Assembly (NCBI GenBank): GCA_034769895.1
Contig: CM068372.1
Location: 233,758,843 to 233,822,842, forward strand
Source: Magicicada septendecula
Lineage: Eukaryota > Arthropoda > Insecta > Hemiptera > Cicadidae
Direction of reading: 5' to 3'
Length of the DNA stretch: 64,000 bases
Made by a program: the position numbers and the translations under genes. How positions within the stretch are numbered: position 1 is the stretch's first letter; every line of letters begins with the position of its first letter. Positions 1 through 9,934 of the stretch are shown here, in pieces. The notes beneath the pieces are model-generated. The model was not told the DNA's origin. It did no database searches and worked only from the letters and a program-made list of their open reading frames with translations.

Positions 1-249
1 AGCGATCCACAGGAAGCAAATCGCTATCCACGCTGGACACTTTTTCGGCTTGCATGCGTTATGTTGGTATGGGTTCGGCACTTTCCATTTAAAAACCGTG
101 CAAATGTAAGAAAATAAACATGAATGAGGCCAGAAATAACGCGAATTGTGTGTGTGTCTTCCCTGCCTTTTTATTGCGGTAGTGATAATAATAAAATGGA
201 AACGTAAACAGTACATAACTGAGATATGCTTGCCTGCCACGCACGATAT
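1..249. other. Unassigned AT-rich sequence
   Basis: No coding frame, repeat structure or RNA gene is recognisable here. Confidence 0.5.
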
Positions 250-467
250 ATTTTCTCTTATACATGACTAGCAGAATACCCGTGCTTCGCTACGGAGTTT
301 CACGTTGTACGTAATGAAAATGTTAGTTTAATTAATAAAGTTTAATTAAAGTACGCTTCTTAAAAATAAATAGCTGTTGCCCACAACTTCGTTCGCGTGG
401 TCTTCAATTTAATGCGATAATATATTTAGAACAGAATCTATTCTTAACTAAAAATGAACTTTTTCAT
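250..467. repeat. Dispersed insect repeat, cgcttcgctacgg type
   Basis: The segment contains cccgtgcttcgctacggagt near 281 and a second G+C-rich motif, acttcgttcgcgtgg, near 386. Motifs of this kind are common in RTE-like or SINE-like insect repeats. It probably forms one composite repeat with 840-942 and 5612-6045, later split by the Penelope fragment and the long-TIR transposon. The family assignment is from recall, not from a search. Confidence 0.45.
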
Positions 468-810
468 GTGAAAACTTACTGTTTTATTGGACACGTTTCG
501 GCTCTCGTATCCGCCTTCTTCAGCTTTGGTAACAGACTGCCAGCATTTTGTAACGGTTGTGTGGAAGGTGAAGTGGGGGGTGGTGTGTGGAGGAAGGGGA
601 TTGGCGCGGGGATTCAACTTACTGTTTGTTTTCTGTATAATTGTGTCAAAAAGTGTATGTGATTTATATTGTAATTGATCGTTGAGTATGTTGTTTGGTT
701 GTGTTGTGTGGTGTTTATATATTTCGTATTGTTCAGTTGTGTTGAGTTTTCGACCTTTGGGTATGTAATGTAAAATTTCAAGATTAGTGTCTATGTTGGT
801 GTAACTGTGG
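468..810 (-). pseudogene. 5'-truncated Penelope-like element, 3' end only
   Basis: Read on the minus strand from about 805 to 610, the sequence encodes a tail with HTNIDTN, IPKGRKLNTTEQYEIYKH and NDQLQYKSHTLF. This matches, position for position, the C-terminus of the Penelope ORF at the other end of the window (63135-63572: TKGRKLDTLEQLEIYKH, NEQTQFKSHALFEH). Only the part downstream of the GIY-YIG domain survives; reverse transcriptase and endonuclease are gone. This is the usual 5' truncation of target-primed insertion. A hammerhead-like core follows at 496-523. It sits in older repeat DNA and has no intact product. Confidence 0.75.
496..523 (-). ncRNA. Hammerhead-ribozyme-like core at Penelope 3' end
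   Basis: On the minus strand CTGAAGA is followed by one unpaired A, a GGC/GCC stem with a ten-base loop, and then GAAAC. CUGANGA plus stem II plus GAAA is the hammerhead core, and Penelope-like elements are known to carry hammerheads. I could not fit clear stems I and III, so activity is uncertain. Confidence 0.4.
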
Positions 811-839
811 TTACACTATTCTATTGGGTTGCCATAGTA

Positions 840-942
840 ACCAGATCTAATAGTTTTTTAAGACCGCAAAGGACCCCCCAGGGGATCGTATCGATAAAAA
901 CACCTGTCCTATGTTGGTTCTCCCGTTGCGTAAAATATTTGT
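840..942. repeat. Left part of the repeat that hosts the long-TIR transposon
   Basis: The text gatcgtatcgataaaaacac...tcctatgttggttctcccgt...taaaatatttgt recurs at 5687-5743 and 5820-5877. It continues across the transposon at 5612 (ttgtgccaagtttgg), so 840-942 and 5612 onward were contiguous before insertion. Confidence 0.7.
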
Positions 943-1545
943 GGGTCATTCCATATCAAATCAACCAATGAAGAATTTAATTTGAAACTTCATGTCTCAG
1001 ATATTGGTAATTTTTTGTATATTTGTTGTACTTATAAAGTACTTCAAAAATACAAAGTTTCAAATTTTTTTGTTGGGTAGTTTTTATTAAAGATTTTTTA
1101 AAAACTGCACAAAACGCCATTTTTCACATTGTTTTGAAACAGAAAACTGTGTATAATTAAGGAACCGTTAGACCTAGAAAGCTCGTTTATAGCTCATTTT
1201 AAAGGTCTTTCTAAGGACTTTAATTTGATATGTAACACAACCTACTTTGAACAAAAACCTTTTTTTGGCATGTTTTCAAAAAACGTTTTTTTGAAAATTT
1301 CAAAAACACCATCATCGAATTTTTTCAAAAAAATATATGTTATTTGTAAAGACATCGACTAGAAATATGCAAAGTTTGAAAGTGGAGAAATGATGGTTTT
1401 TTTTTTAACAAAAATTTAAAGGCATCAGTGTGGAGGTCGTATTCACGTAAATTTGCATTACAATACCAACAGTTACATTTTATGTCATTTTTAGTTTGAC
1501 TTAGTACCATAATGATAAATTACAAACAATTACCAAGACTTGCCT
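943..1545 (+). repeat. Left long terminal inverted repeat
   Basis: Matches 5018-5611 in reverse complement over about 600 bases with few differences, including the blocks aactgcacaaaacgccattt and ggaaccgttagacctagaaa. It is rich in internal runs of T and A. Confidence 0.9.
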
Positions 1546-1820
1546 AAAAAAATTTTGATGAAATTAATCACAGTTTTAAAAGTTTATGACACCAATTGAT
1601 TTATTTTTCTATGCCACGCACGCTAGAACGCCATGTTCTCGAGCGCACCGAGCGGCCGGTAGATCAACCAAAAAGTACCGGTGTTGAAAAAATCTCGAAA
1701 ACGTACCAGCAAAGAATCTATAGTAATAGAGTTAAAACGTAGAGACGTTATGGCGAGGCCGCTTCTATAGGCAGAGCGGCAGGAGAAATCCAAACACGAA
1801 TGCGAGAGTGAAATGTATCT

Positions 1821-2203
1821 ACAACAAAGTTGTGTAAGCGATCGTAACGCGCACATATCGATAACGACGCAAATTCTCTCACTCAGATCAGTTGTGTTTC
1901 ATTCTCTGCCCAAGTTAGTTGTGGTACAATATAGGTATAATATATAGTGTTAAATTGTAGTTTTTTTTTTTTTTTTAAGAAATGTACTCTTAATTTTCAT
2001 TATAGCTGTTGGTGTAGTACGTGTTTATTCCGATTGTGAACGTGACCTAGTGAAAATACAACAACAAAGTTGTATAAGCGATCGTAATGCGCACATATCG
2101 ATAACGACGCAAATTCTCTCACTCAGATCAGTTGTGTTTCATTCTCTGCCCAAGTTAGTTGTGAGTTGTGGTACAATATAGGTATAATATATAGTGTTAA
2201 ATT

Positions 2204-2240
<37 letters not shown>

Positions 2241-2317
2241 AATGTACTCTTAATTTTCATTATAGCTGTTGGTGTAGTGCGTGTTTATTCCGATTGTGAA
2301 CGTGACCTAGTGAAAAT
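1821..2317 (+). repeat. Direct tandem duplication upstream of the transposase
   Basis: Copy one begins at 1821 and copy two at 2061; each opens with acaacaaagttgt and ends near gtgacctagtgaaaat. Copy two is longer because its poly-T tract has grown (about 31 T at 2205-2236 against about 16 at 1961-1977) and because it has an extra gtgagtt near 2160. The unit probably holds the transposase promoter and leader, since the start codon lies 70 bases beyond copy two. Confidence 0.85.
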
Positions 2318-2389
2318 TTTTTGGAAAACTTCTATTTTGAAAATATTTACATTTTGGGTTCATTTTATATTTGTGCTCATTTATTTACA

Positions 2390-4784
2390 ATGGCTGACAA
2401 TGATAAACTAAAAAAATTAGCCAACTGGGCTGTGTTTTCAGTAAAATGCTGTAATCCTTTGAAGGAGACACACCATTTTAAGTCCCGCAACCTGCGGAAT
2501 GTAACTAACTGGATGTGTACTTTAGGCCTCGAAGGTGTTGAGGAAGGAATGAAGGTTTGTGATTGTTGCAGGCTTAAAATTTGCAAACCGTACAAAAATA
2601 ATTCAAATTCAAATGATGATGATAAATTGACAGGGGATAATAGTCAGGAAGATTGTAGCTATACAGATCCCACCTCATCATTAGACTATTTGAATAAATC
2701 ACTGGAATTGGTAGGCGAGTCCACAATAAAGAAAAAAAAACTGAAAACAGACTCATATGCTAGACAAAAATTTGATAAAGTTAAACTATCTCTTGAAAAG
2801 AATTTTGTCAGTACTAAAATTGCCAAGCCTGAAACTAAGGAAATTCAGGCTGAAAAAGATGAATCGGAAATAATAACACAGTTGAAAAAAAAGTTCTTGA
2901 CTACAACAAAGGGAAGTGAAAAAATGATGATACTTTCGGTTTTGCCACAAAGCTGGAGCCGAAGTAGAATTACAAATGAATTTGGTGTCAGTGATTATAT
3001 GGCAAGAGCAGTGAAAAAATTAGTTAAAGAAAAAGGTGTCCTTTCAACTCCTAATCCCAAACCAGGTAAAACCCTAGACACAACAACAGTAGAGATAGTT
3101 ATTGATTTTTACAATTGTGATGACATAAGTAGAGTGATGCCTGGTAAGAAAGATGTTGTCACAGTGCGTAGAGGCAAAGAGGACAAACTTCATCTTCAAA
3201 AAAGATTAATTTTACTCAATTTGAATGAAGCATATACAATTTTTAAGGAAGAAAACCCAGGCCACCAAATAGGTTTTTCAAAATTTTGTGATTTGCGTCC
3301 AAAAAATTGCATTTTGGCCGGAAAGAGTGGCACCCATACAGTATGTGTCTGTCTAATTTATCAGAATGTAAAATTGATGATGAATGGATCAAAAATGCAC
3401 AGCTTTGTACTGGATGGAGATGAAGTGGCATTAAAAAACTACCAAACCTGCCTGTACAAAATTATGTGCAACCCGGCATCTCCTATCTGTTATCTGAACA
3501 CATGCAAAGAGTGTCCCGGGATAGAACCTTTGAAAGCTTTACTGCGCCAGAAGTTTGAAGATGAGATGATAGATAGTGTAACAATTAAAAAGTGGATGTC
3601 TGTAGATAGATGTACATTAGAGACTGTTGTAAAAGAAAAGGATGAATTCATAGAAGATTTCAGTGAAGCTATTTTAAAGTTAAAGACACACTCTTTTTTA
3701 GCAAACATGCAAAAAGAGTTTTACCGTGAAACAAAAACTAACTTAGAGGAAGGTGAAGTGGTTGTAACCTGTGATTTTTCAGAAAATTATTCATTTGTCC
3801 TCCAAGATGAGGTTCAATCTTACCATTGGACCAATAGCCAGGCAACACTCCATCCCTTTGTTGTCTACTATAGAGGAGAAGACAGTAAAATACAGCACTT
3901 AAATTACGTTTTTATATCAGAGTGCCTTACCCACAACACTGTTGCATTCAATCTCTTTCAGACGCACCTGATTAATGCCCTAAAAGAAGACATCCCAGGG
4001 ATTAAAATAATTTATTACTTCTCAGATGGTTGTGCAGGACAATATAAAAACCGTAAGAATTTCCAGAACATTTGTTTGCACAAAAAAGACTTTGGCATTG
4101 ATGCTGAGTGGCATTTCTTTGCCACATCACATGGTAAAAGTGCCTGTGATGGTCTAGGGGGGACTGTTAAAAGATTAGCTATGAAAGCAAGTTTACAGCG
4201 ACCGTATGACCAGCAAATAATGACACCGCATCAATTATTATATGAATTTGCAGCAACCAACATACCAGGCATCAAGTTTAAATACTGTACAATAGAAGAA
4301 CACAATGAAAATGAAACACAATGAAAGGTTAGCAACACGTTTTGATAAAACAAAAACTATAAAAGGGACCCATAATTTACATGCAGTTATCCCTATTTCT
4401 GACACACAAATGACAACAAAATTGTTTTCTTCAAGTACTGAAAGAAAGCTACAAGGACCAGTTATAACAGATAGTGTAACCGCTGAATTAGAAGAAATTG
4501 AATCAGGTTTTGTAACTGTCATGTATGATAACTTCTGGTGGCTTGCATGCATCCTAGGGAAAAACAACGAGACAAATGAAGTTAAAGTGAGCTTTTTACA
4601 TCCCCGAGGACCTGCAGCATCATTTTTCTATCCTCAACCACGGTTGGATATTTTGGATGTGTCAACAGACACCCTTCTGAAAAAGGTTGAACCTAGAACC
4701 GCTACAGGAAGAACGTATACTTTGACCACAGAAGAAATGGCAGACTCATCTCACTTACTTGAACAACAGTTGAAGAAAATGTGA
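2390..4784 (+). pseudogene. Transposase-like protein of the long-TIR element
   Basis: I take MADNDKLKKLANW at 2390 as the start; 23 upstream in-frame codons look like leader. N-terminal residues about 10-65 hold a Cys/His-rich, probably zinc-binding region ending in VCDCCRLKIC. A putative helix-turn-helix (WSRSRITNEFGVSDYMARAV) follows, then FCDLRPKN and GTHTVCVC. The second half has features of an RNase-H-like fold: CDFSENYSF, FSDGCAGQYKNRKNF and ATSHGKSACDGLGGTVKR, with acidic residues where DDE/DDD catalysts would be expected. The first frame stops at 4324. A 16-bp tandem repeat (aacacaatga at 4299 and 4315) shifts the frame, and the last about 155 residues continue in the next frame to 4784. 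Superfamily not assigned. Confidence 0.7.
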
Positions 4785-5017
4785 ACAACTTATTATTAAC
4801 TTATGTGTGAACTCTAAATGATTAATATTCAAAAGCACTATTTTAATTTACAAACATGATTTGTTCTTATAAGACTGCACTGTGTAGTGTATATATAGAC
4901 TAGAATCTTCTACAGATATGTTTTAATTCGTAAAATATACAACTAATAAATGAGTTTTTTTGTTGCTTAAAATCATTTCACTGCAAGATCAATATGGGAC
5001 ACTTTATTCAAGAGAAT

Positions 5018-5611
5018 TTGTAGGTGAGTCTTAGTAATTGTTTGTAATTTATCATTATGGTACTAAGGCAAACTAAAAATGACAAAATGTAACTGTTGGT
5101 ATTGTAATGCAAATTTACGTGAATACGACCTCCACACTGATGCCTTTAAATTTTTGTTAAAAAAAAACAGCATTTCTCCACTTTCAAACTTTGCATATTT
5201 CTAGTCAATGTCTTTACAAATAACATATATTTTTTTGAAAAAATTCGATGATGGTGTTTTTGAAATTTTCAAAAAAACGTTTTTTGAAAACATCCCAAAA
5301 AAAGGTTTTTGTTCAAAGTAGGTTGTGTTACATATCAAATTAAAGTCCTTAGAAAGACCTTTAAAATGAGCTATAAACGAGCTTTCTAGGTCTAACGGTT
5401 CCTTAATTATACACAGTTTTCTGTTTCAAAACAATGTGAAAAATGGCGTTTTGTGCAGTTTTTAAAAAATCTTAAAAAAAAACTACCCAACAAAAAAATT
5501 TGAAACTTTGTATTTTTGAAGTACTTTATAAGTACAACAAATATACAAAAAATTACCAATATTTGAGACACTGAGGTTCAGACCCCTGGTTGATTTGATA
5601 TGGAATGACCC
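5018..5611 (-). repeat. Right long terminal inverted repeat
   Basis: Reverse complement of 943-1545, ending GATATGGAATGACCC at 5611. A private difference near 5570 (gagacactgaggttcagacc) replaces the left copy's sequence next to the terminal motif. Confidence 0.9.
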
Positions 5612-6240
5612 TTGTGCCAAGTTTGGTTGAAATCGGTCCAATGGTTTAGGTGGAGACGTGGAAGACCCCAAAGGACCCCCCCAAAGGATCGTATCGGAAA
5701 AAACACTTGTCCTATGTTGGTTCTCCCGTTGTGTAAAATATTTGTGCCAAGTTTGGTTGGTTAAGGGTTTAGTCCAGTGGTTTAGGAGGCGATGTGGAAG
5801 ACCCCAAAGAACCCCCAAAAGGACCCCATCGAAAAAACACCTATCCTATGTTGGTTCTCCCGTTGCGTTAAATATTTGTGCCAAGTTTGGTTGAAATCGG
5901 TACAGTGGTTTAGGAGGAGATGTGGAAGAAACATTCGCGGACGTGCGCACAACAACTCACCGAAGTTTCATCGCAATCGGATGAATGGTATAGGAACGCA
6001 TACGGGACAAACAAAGAAACATTCATTTTTATATATAAGATGTAAACTATACCACTTACTTGACATAAACCGTGATAGCTAAGCTAATGTACAACATATA
6101 TGTATTAATTATACACATAAATGTTCCTCGATAGACACTATCTATTGGCGAAAACTTGAATAAAATCCGTTCAGTACTTCCTGAGATTAGCGATTTCAAA
6201 CACAGAGAGAAAACGGACCGACTTTACTTTATACTATGTA
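5612..6240. repeat. ~130-bp tandem units and RTE/SINE-like 3' tails
   Basis: gtgccaagtttgg recurs at 5614, 5744 and 5878, giving units of 130 and 134 bases with agaccccaaag and cctatgttggttctcccgtt in each. The last unit runs into cattcatttttatatataaga (about 6045), a tail common to RTE-like insect repeats. A second such tail, tccgttcagtacttcctgag...cggaccgactttac, follows at about 6165-6240. No protein is encoded; the long open frames here are by-products of the repeat. Confidence 0.6.
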
Positions 6241-6359
6241 CAGATTTACATTAGAATGAAAAAATTATAATTTTATTGCCTGGTAACAAAATTATTTTAT
6301 TTTTAAAAATTACCATTGTTTGAAAAAGTTTAAATGAATTTTCAAGTACTTTACTCTTG

Positions 6360-7165
6360 TTAAAACGTAAAACGTTGCAGGTAAACTACCCCTTCCCCTT
6401 AACCGATCTTCACTAAAATCGAAAGTCCTTGAGACCTCTACAATTCAGTGACGTATGCAAAAAATTAGTTGATTCTGTTTGAATTTGCGGCTGTTATCGT
6501 TTGCCATAGAAAATACGCTTGATAAAAAAACGTTGCAGGTAAACTACCCCTTCCCCTTAACCGATCTTCACCAAAAACAATAGGTCTTGAGTACTCTACA
6601 AATCAGGGCTGTATGCAAAAAATTATTTGATTCTGTTTGAATTTGCGGCTGTTATCGTTTGCCATAGAAAATACCCTTGTTAAAAAAACGTTGCAGGTAA
6701 ACTACCCTTTTCCCTTAACCGATCTTCACCAAAAACAATAGGTCTTGAGAAAACTACAATTTAGGGCTGTATGCAAATAATCTTTTGATTCTGTTTGAAT
6801 TTGCTGCTGTTATCGTTTGCCATAGGAAATACCCTTGTTAAAACATAAAACGTTACAGGTAAACTACCCCTTTCCCTTAACCGATCTTCACCAAAAACAA
6901 TAGGTCTTGAGAACTCTACAATTCAGGGCTGTATGCGAAACATTATTTGATTCTGTTTGAATTTGCGGCTGTTATCGTTTGCCAAAAAAAAATTTCCCTT
7001 GATAAAAAAAAACCGTTGCAGGTAAACTACCCCTTTCCCTCAACCGATCTTCACCAAAAACAATAGGTCGTGAGTACTCTACAAATCAGGGCTGTATGCA
7101 AAAAATTATTTGATTCTGTTTGAATTTGCGGCAGTTATCGTTTGCCATAGAAAAAAAATCTATGG
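6360..7165. repeat. Five tandem ~160-bp satellite-like units
   Basis: The motif cgttgcaggtaaactacc starts at 6373, 6531, 6689, 6851 (one change) and 7014, giving spacings of 158, 158, 162 and 163. Each unit also holds ccgatcttcacc, a ctgtatgca block, gattctgtttgaatttgc and gttatcgtttgccata. Units differ by scattered substitutions and small indels in A runs. Unit length is about that of a nucleosome-repeat satellite. Confidence 0.9.
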
Positions 7166-7340
7166 CACATGACATGACACAGCAGACAGACAGACACACA
7201 CACAGACACTTTTCGGAAAACGACTTTTTTTCATGTTTTGAGTGTAGTACAATCAGAATCTGCAATAATCTCGAACACGATTTTTTTTTTGCCATCACCA
7301 TACTTCCATTCCTTAAGGAATATGGAAGTAAAAACTAATA
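7166..7340. repeat. Tail of the tandem-repeat element with a terminal palindrome
   Basis: The last satellite unit runs into cagacagacagacacac, ttttcggaaaacgac and then a near-perfect hairpin at about 7303-7328 (cttccattcc ttaa ggaatatggaag). The layout suggests the tandem array belongs to one retroposon or Helitron-like element ending here. The class is not certain. Confidence 0.4.
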
Positions 7341-7636
7341 AAAATTCACCCTAACAAAGAATTTCTATGGTTACAACTAATAATTCTCTTCCTGTTTAAT
7401 TAAAATCACCAGATGAAATCATCTAAGGTCAGTGAAGGGAAATCCACTGAGTCGCAATAAGTAATTTTAAGTACATAGGATAATCTTGAATACATCACAC
7501 AGGGTACTAATTCAGACCAAGAAAGCATACTACTAATGAAACACCTATATATTTTAATTCACAGACAAGCGCATTTAGTGAATATGAACTTAACCAATAG
7601 GAAGTTTAATTAAGAAAGTTGTGTTAGTGGCTATAA
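7341..7636. other. Unassigned AT-rich sequence
   Basis: No reading frame or repeat recognised. Confidence 0.5.
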
Positions 7637-7760
7637 TCATAAACAGAATTATCACTGTTGCACACACCACTATAGAAACGATTCCGATTAGCGCTTTCAA
7701 GCTTCTCAGCTCATCGTCTGATCGGAAATGCTCAACAGTGATAATTTTGTTTGTTCACCA
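7637..7760 (-). repeat. Solo Penelope terminal fold-back
   Basis: Fourteen-base perfect arms (aattatcactgttg 7647-7660, caacagtgataatt 7733-7746) enclose a second stem (ttccgat 7682-7688, atcggaa 7721-7727). The same text, with changes, forms the 3' end of the Penelope element at 18926-19020 and part of its other end at 24157-24201. On the minus strand it includes a hammerhead-like CAGACGAT...GAAAGC block. It is probably a solo terminus or an extreme 5' truncation. Confidence 0.6.
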
Positions 7761-8814
7761 ACAGGCCTAAGCAAATGTCATGTTTTGAAAACAATTTTAC
7801 AAATTAACTTTCTTTCAAAATTTACTTGGAAATTTTGTTATTTTCCAAATTTACTATCCTCTACTCATGATTAAACAGGAAAATGCTTCTGAAAAAGTGC
7901 AGAATTATTGATTAATATGCTTAATTTTGTTAGGAAATTAACCCGTATGTATTATGCATACGAATTCTTAAAATCCTAATCAATTTTTATGGTATTAACA
8001 ATTAAAATATTCCAGGCTATATAATTTTAAAAAACCCTACACTGTTATCAAATTTACATCCAACATGTAACCTTACATCAAAGAATCATCTTTCGATTTA
8101 CGAAACACAAAACAGCAACAGGTGCAAATTAATCAGTATTAATAACAAAACTAAATTCTAAAAATTTCTGTATTATGGAATACATACGGAACCATAAAAA
8201 ACAAACCCTTTCTTACCTCTGAAACCTACTACTTCAGCGACACCAAAGAGAATAAAAGAATACAACTACTGAACTACAGCTGAAACTTGGAAGGATTTAC
8301 GCTTCTGGTTATATTGTCAGTCAATGGGACATCGAAACATTCGGTTAAATCGATAGTTACAATTCTTGGATTTCGTTGTCCATGACGTGTCCGTTACTTA
8401 ACTAACTTAAATATAATTATTTCACTACGACTCGGAACACAAAATTTTATATTCGTCGTAGTGAAAGACCCATTATATTTAGATAGTTACAACTTACAAC
8501 GTACGGTATCATATACAAAGGTTATGTGCAAATAGTATATTTATAAATATTCTCGGTTATAAAAAAATAACTTATATAAGTAAATATTTAAGCACTGCTT
8601 AGGTAGCATTACACACGTATTCTACATAATTTTGAAAAAGACCCAATTCCCTTTCTAACCCGTCTTTTTTTGTGTAATAAATCCAAAAACTAGTATTACG
8701 TATGTAATATATAGTAGTACTTGGCCTGGGAAACCAAGTAAACACTTCAATCAGCTGATGTTTGTTTTTTAGTTGTCAAGTTACTTGCTGCGAAATTGTG
8801 TAATTTAGTGCAAA
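7761..8814 (+). other. NFU1 upstream region and 5' leader
   Basis: AT-rich flank before the NFU1 start codon. It holds a 12-bp hairpin at 8420-8466 and, just before the gene, atcagctgat at about 8751. No TATA box can be chosen with confidence. Transcription probably starts within the last few hundred bases, but no start site can be fixed from sequence alone. Confidence 0.4.
8420..8466. repeat. 12-bp stem hairpin related to a Penelope end
   Basis: Arms tttcactacgac (8420-8431) and gtcgtagtgaaa (8455-8466) enclose 23 bases. The stretch acgactcggaacac is also found at about 63049, at the junction where the right-hand Penelope element begins. Confidence 0.6.
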
Positions 8815-8855
8815 ATGTTCACATCATGTGGTATTTTTCGTGCTTGTCCTTACTT
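8815..8855 (+). CDS. NFU1: NFU1 exon 1, start of presequence
   Basis: ATG at 8815 encodes [13 protein letters not shown] plus two bases of the next codon, followed by the donor GTAAGT at 8856. Joined to the A of exon 2 it makes TTA (Leu) and keeps frame. It is too short to be found by ORF length. It was chosen because it gives a basic, Cys/Phe-rich mitochondrial N-terminus with the right phase. The alternative of starting within exon 2 would need an upstream in-frame ATG that lies in the intron. Confidence 0.72.
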
Positions 8856-9883
8856 GTAAGTAAAGAAGAAAAGTGGAGATTCAGAAAAGTCATAATATAA
8901 ACGTTGTTGTTTGCAATAAACATATAATTAAAGCATAACCTGTTGTTTTGAAAGGCGATTGTGTACCCAACTTTTGTAGACATATTCATTTTAAAATAAG
9001 TTTAGTAAATAAATCTATTTGTTACCAGTTTAAGTTCATAAATAAAATAAATGCATTGAATGTATGAACATTGATTATGGTAGTATTATGTTGTTAATAC
9101 AACACGGATATCGTTTTCAGTAAGGCGGACGTCTCATGCGTGGCGGTATGGAAAAAAAACTGTAAAGAAACAAAGTGTGTTATTAAGCAGAAATATATTA
9201 TTATTGTCATTATTAAACCAAACTGGTACGAAATTATAGATCAGCTGAACGATAAAGCTCACTGAATTTTGCAGTATCGCAACAAAAATGTTGTATATCA
9301 TAAATGAATCATAAAGTTTTCAGAATGGCCTATTAATAGAGGATAAGATGTCCATACCGATGTAGATATTTGAATTAATTGGCATGAATTAATGAATACA
9401 TAATTTGCATTTACATTAGGTTAACCTTAATAAATGTTATATGCAACATAGTGTTGTTATTTTGAGTGATTTGAAATGGATTAAGTCAGTATGTAATTTA
9501 TAAAAAAATGATTTGTAGTAATGTATCAAAATATAAATTGTATTTGCTGCATTTAAAAGTTTAAATCTATACTTAAGGTAAGTAATGACAATAATGATGT
9601 TGGTCTCTCTCTAATTACCAAGTTTTATTTTACATCGCTCTTTCTCATTCTACCACTCCTGAAATATTGATAACACAATTCCTTTGTTAATAATACTATA
9701 GTTCCATTGCTGTTTTTATAAATTGGCATAATAACTTCTCCAGGCAACAATAATAATAATAATTCGTAATAACTCTTCTTCTTTTCTCACTCAACTGTGC
9801 TAAAGAACCTTTAGAGCAAATGTAGATTACAGAGCTATTGCACGTTCAAGTCACGTGTTTATCTATCTTCTTGAAGACCTTTT

Positions 9884-9934
<51 letters not shown>

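Larger units (their letters stand above)
943..5611 (+). mobile_element. DNA transposon with ~600-bp terminal inverted repeats
   Basis: The element starts GGGTCATTCCATATCAAATC and ends with the exact reverse complement. It is flanked by TTGT at 939-942 and 5612-5615. The empty site survives in the neighbouring repeat copy near 5740, which reads tatttgtgccaag without interruption; that supports a 4-bp target duplication. It carries a promoter region with a 240-bp tandem duplication and one transposase-like gene broken only by a 16-bp duplication. I cannot place it in a named superfamily with confidence. The TIR length and 4-bp duplication are compatible with Kolobok-like elements, but TTAA, the usual Kolobok target, is not what is seen. 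Confidence 0.85.

Noticed and set aside
5483-6082. Overlapping 78-111-residue ORFs with repeated LCWFSRCVKYLCQVW text
   Set aside because: The repetition follows the 130-bp DNA repeat units. No family match, and both strands are equally open.
6360-7165. CRISPR-like array
   Set aside because: The units are about 160-bp near-identical tandem repeats with no unique spacers, and the genome is eukaryotic.
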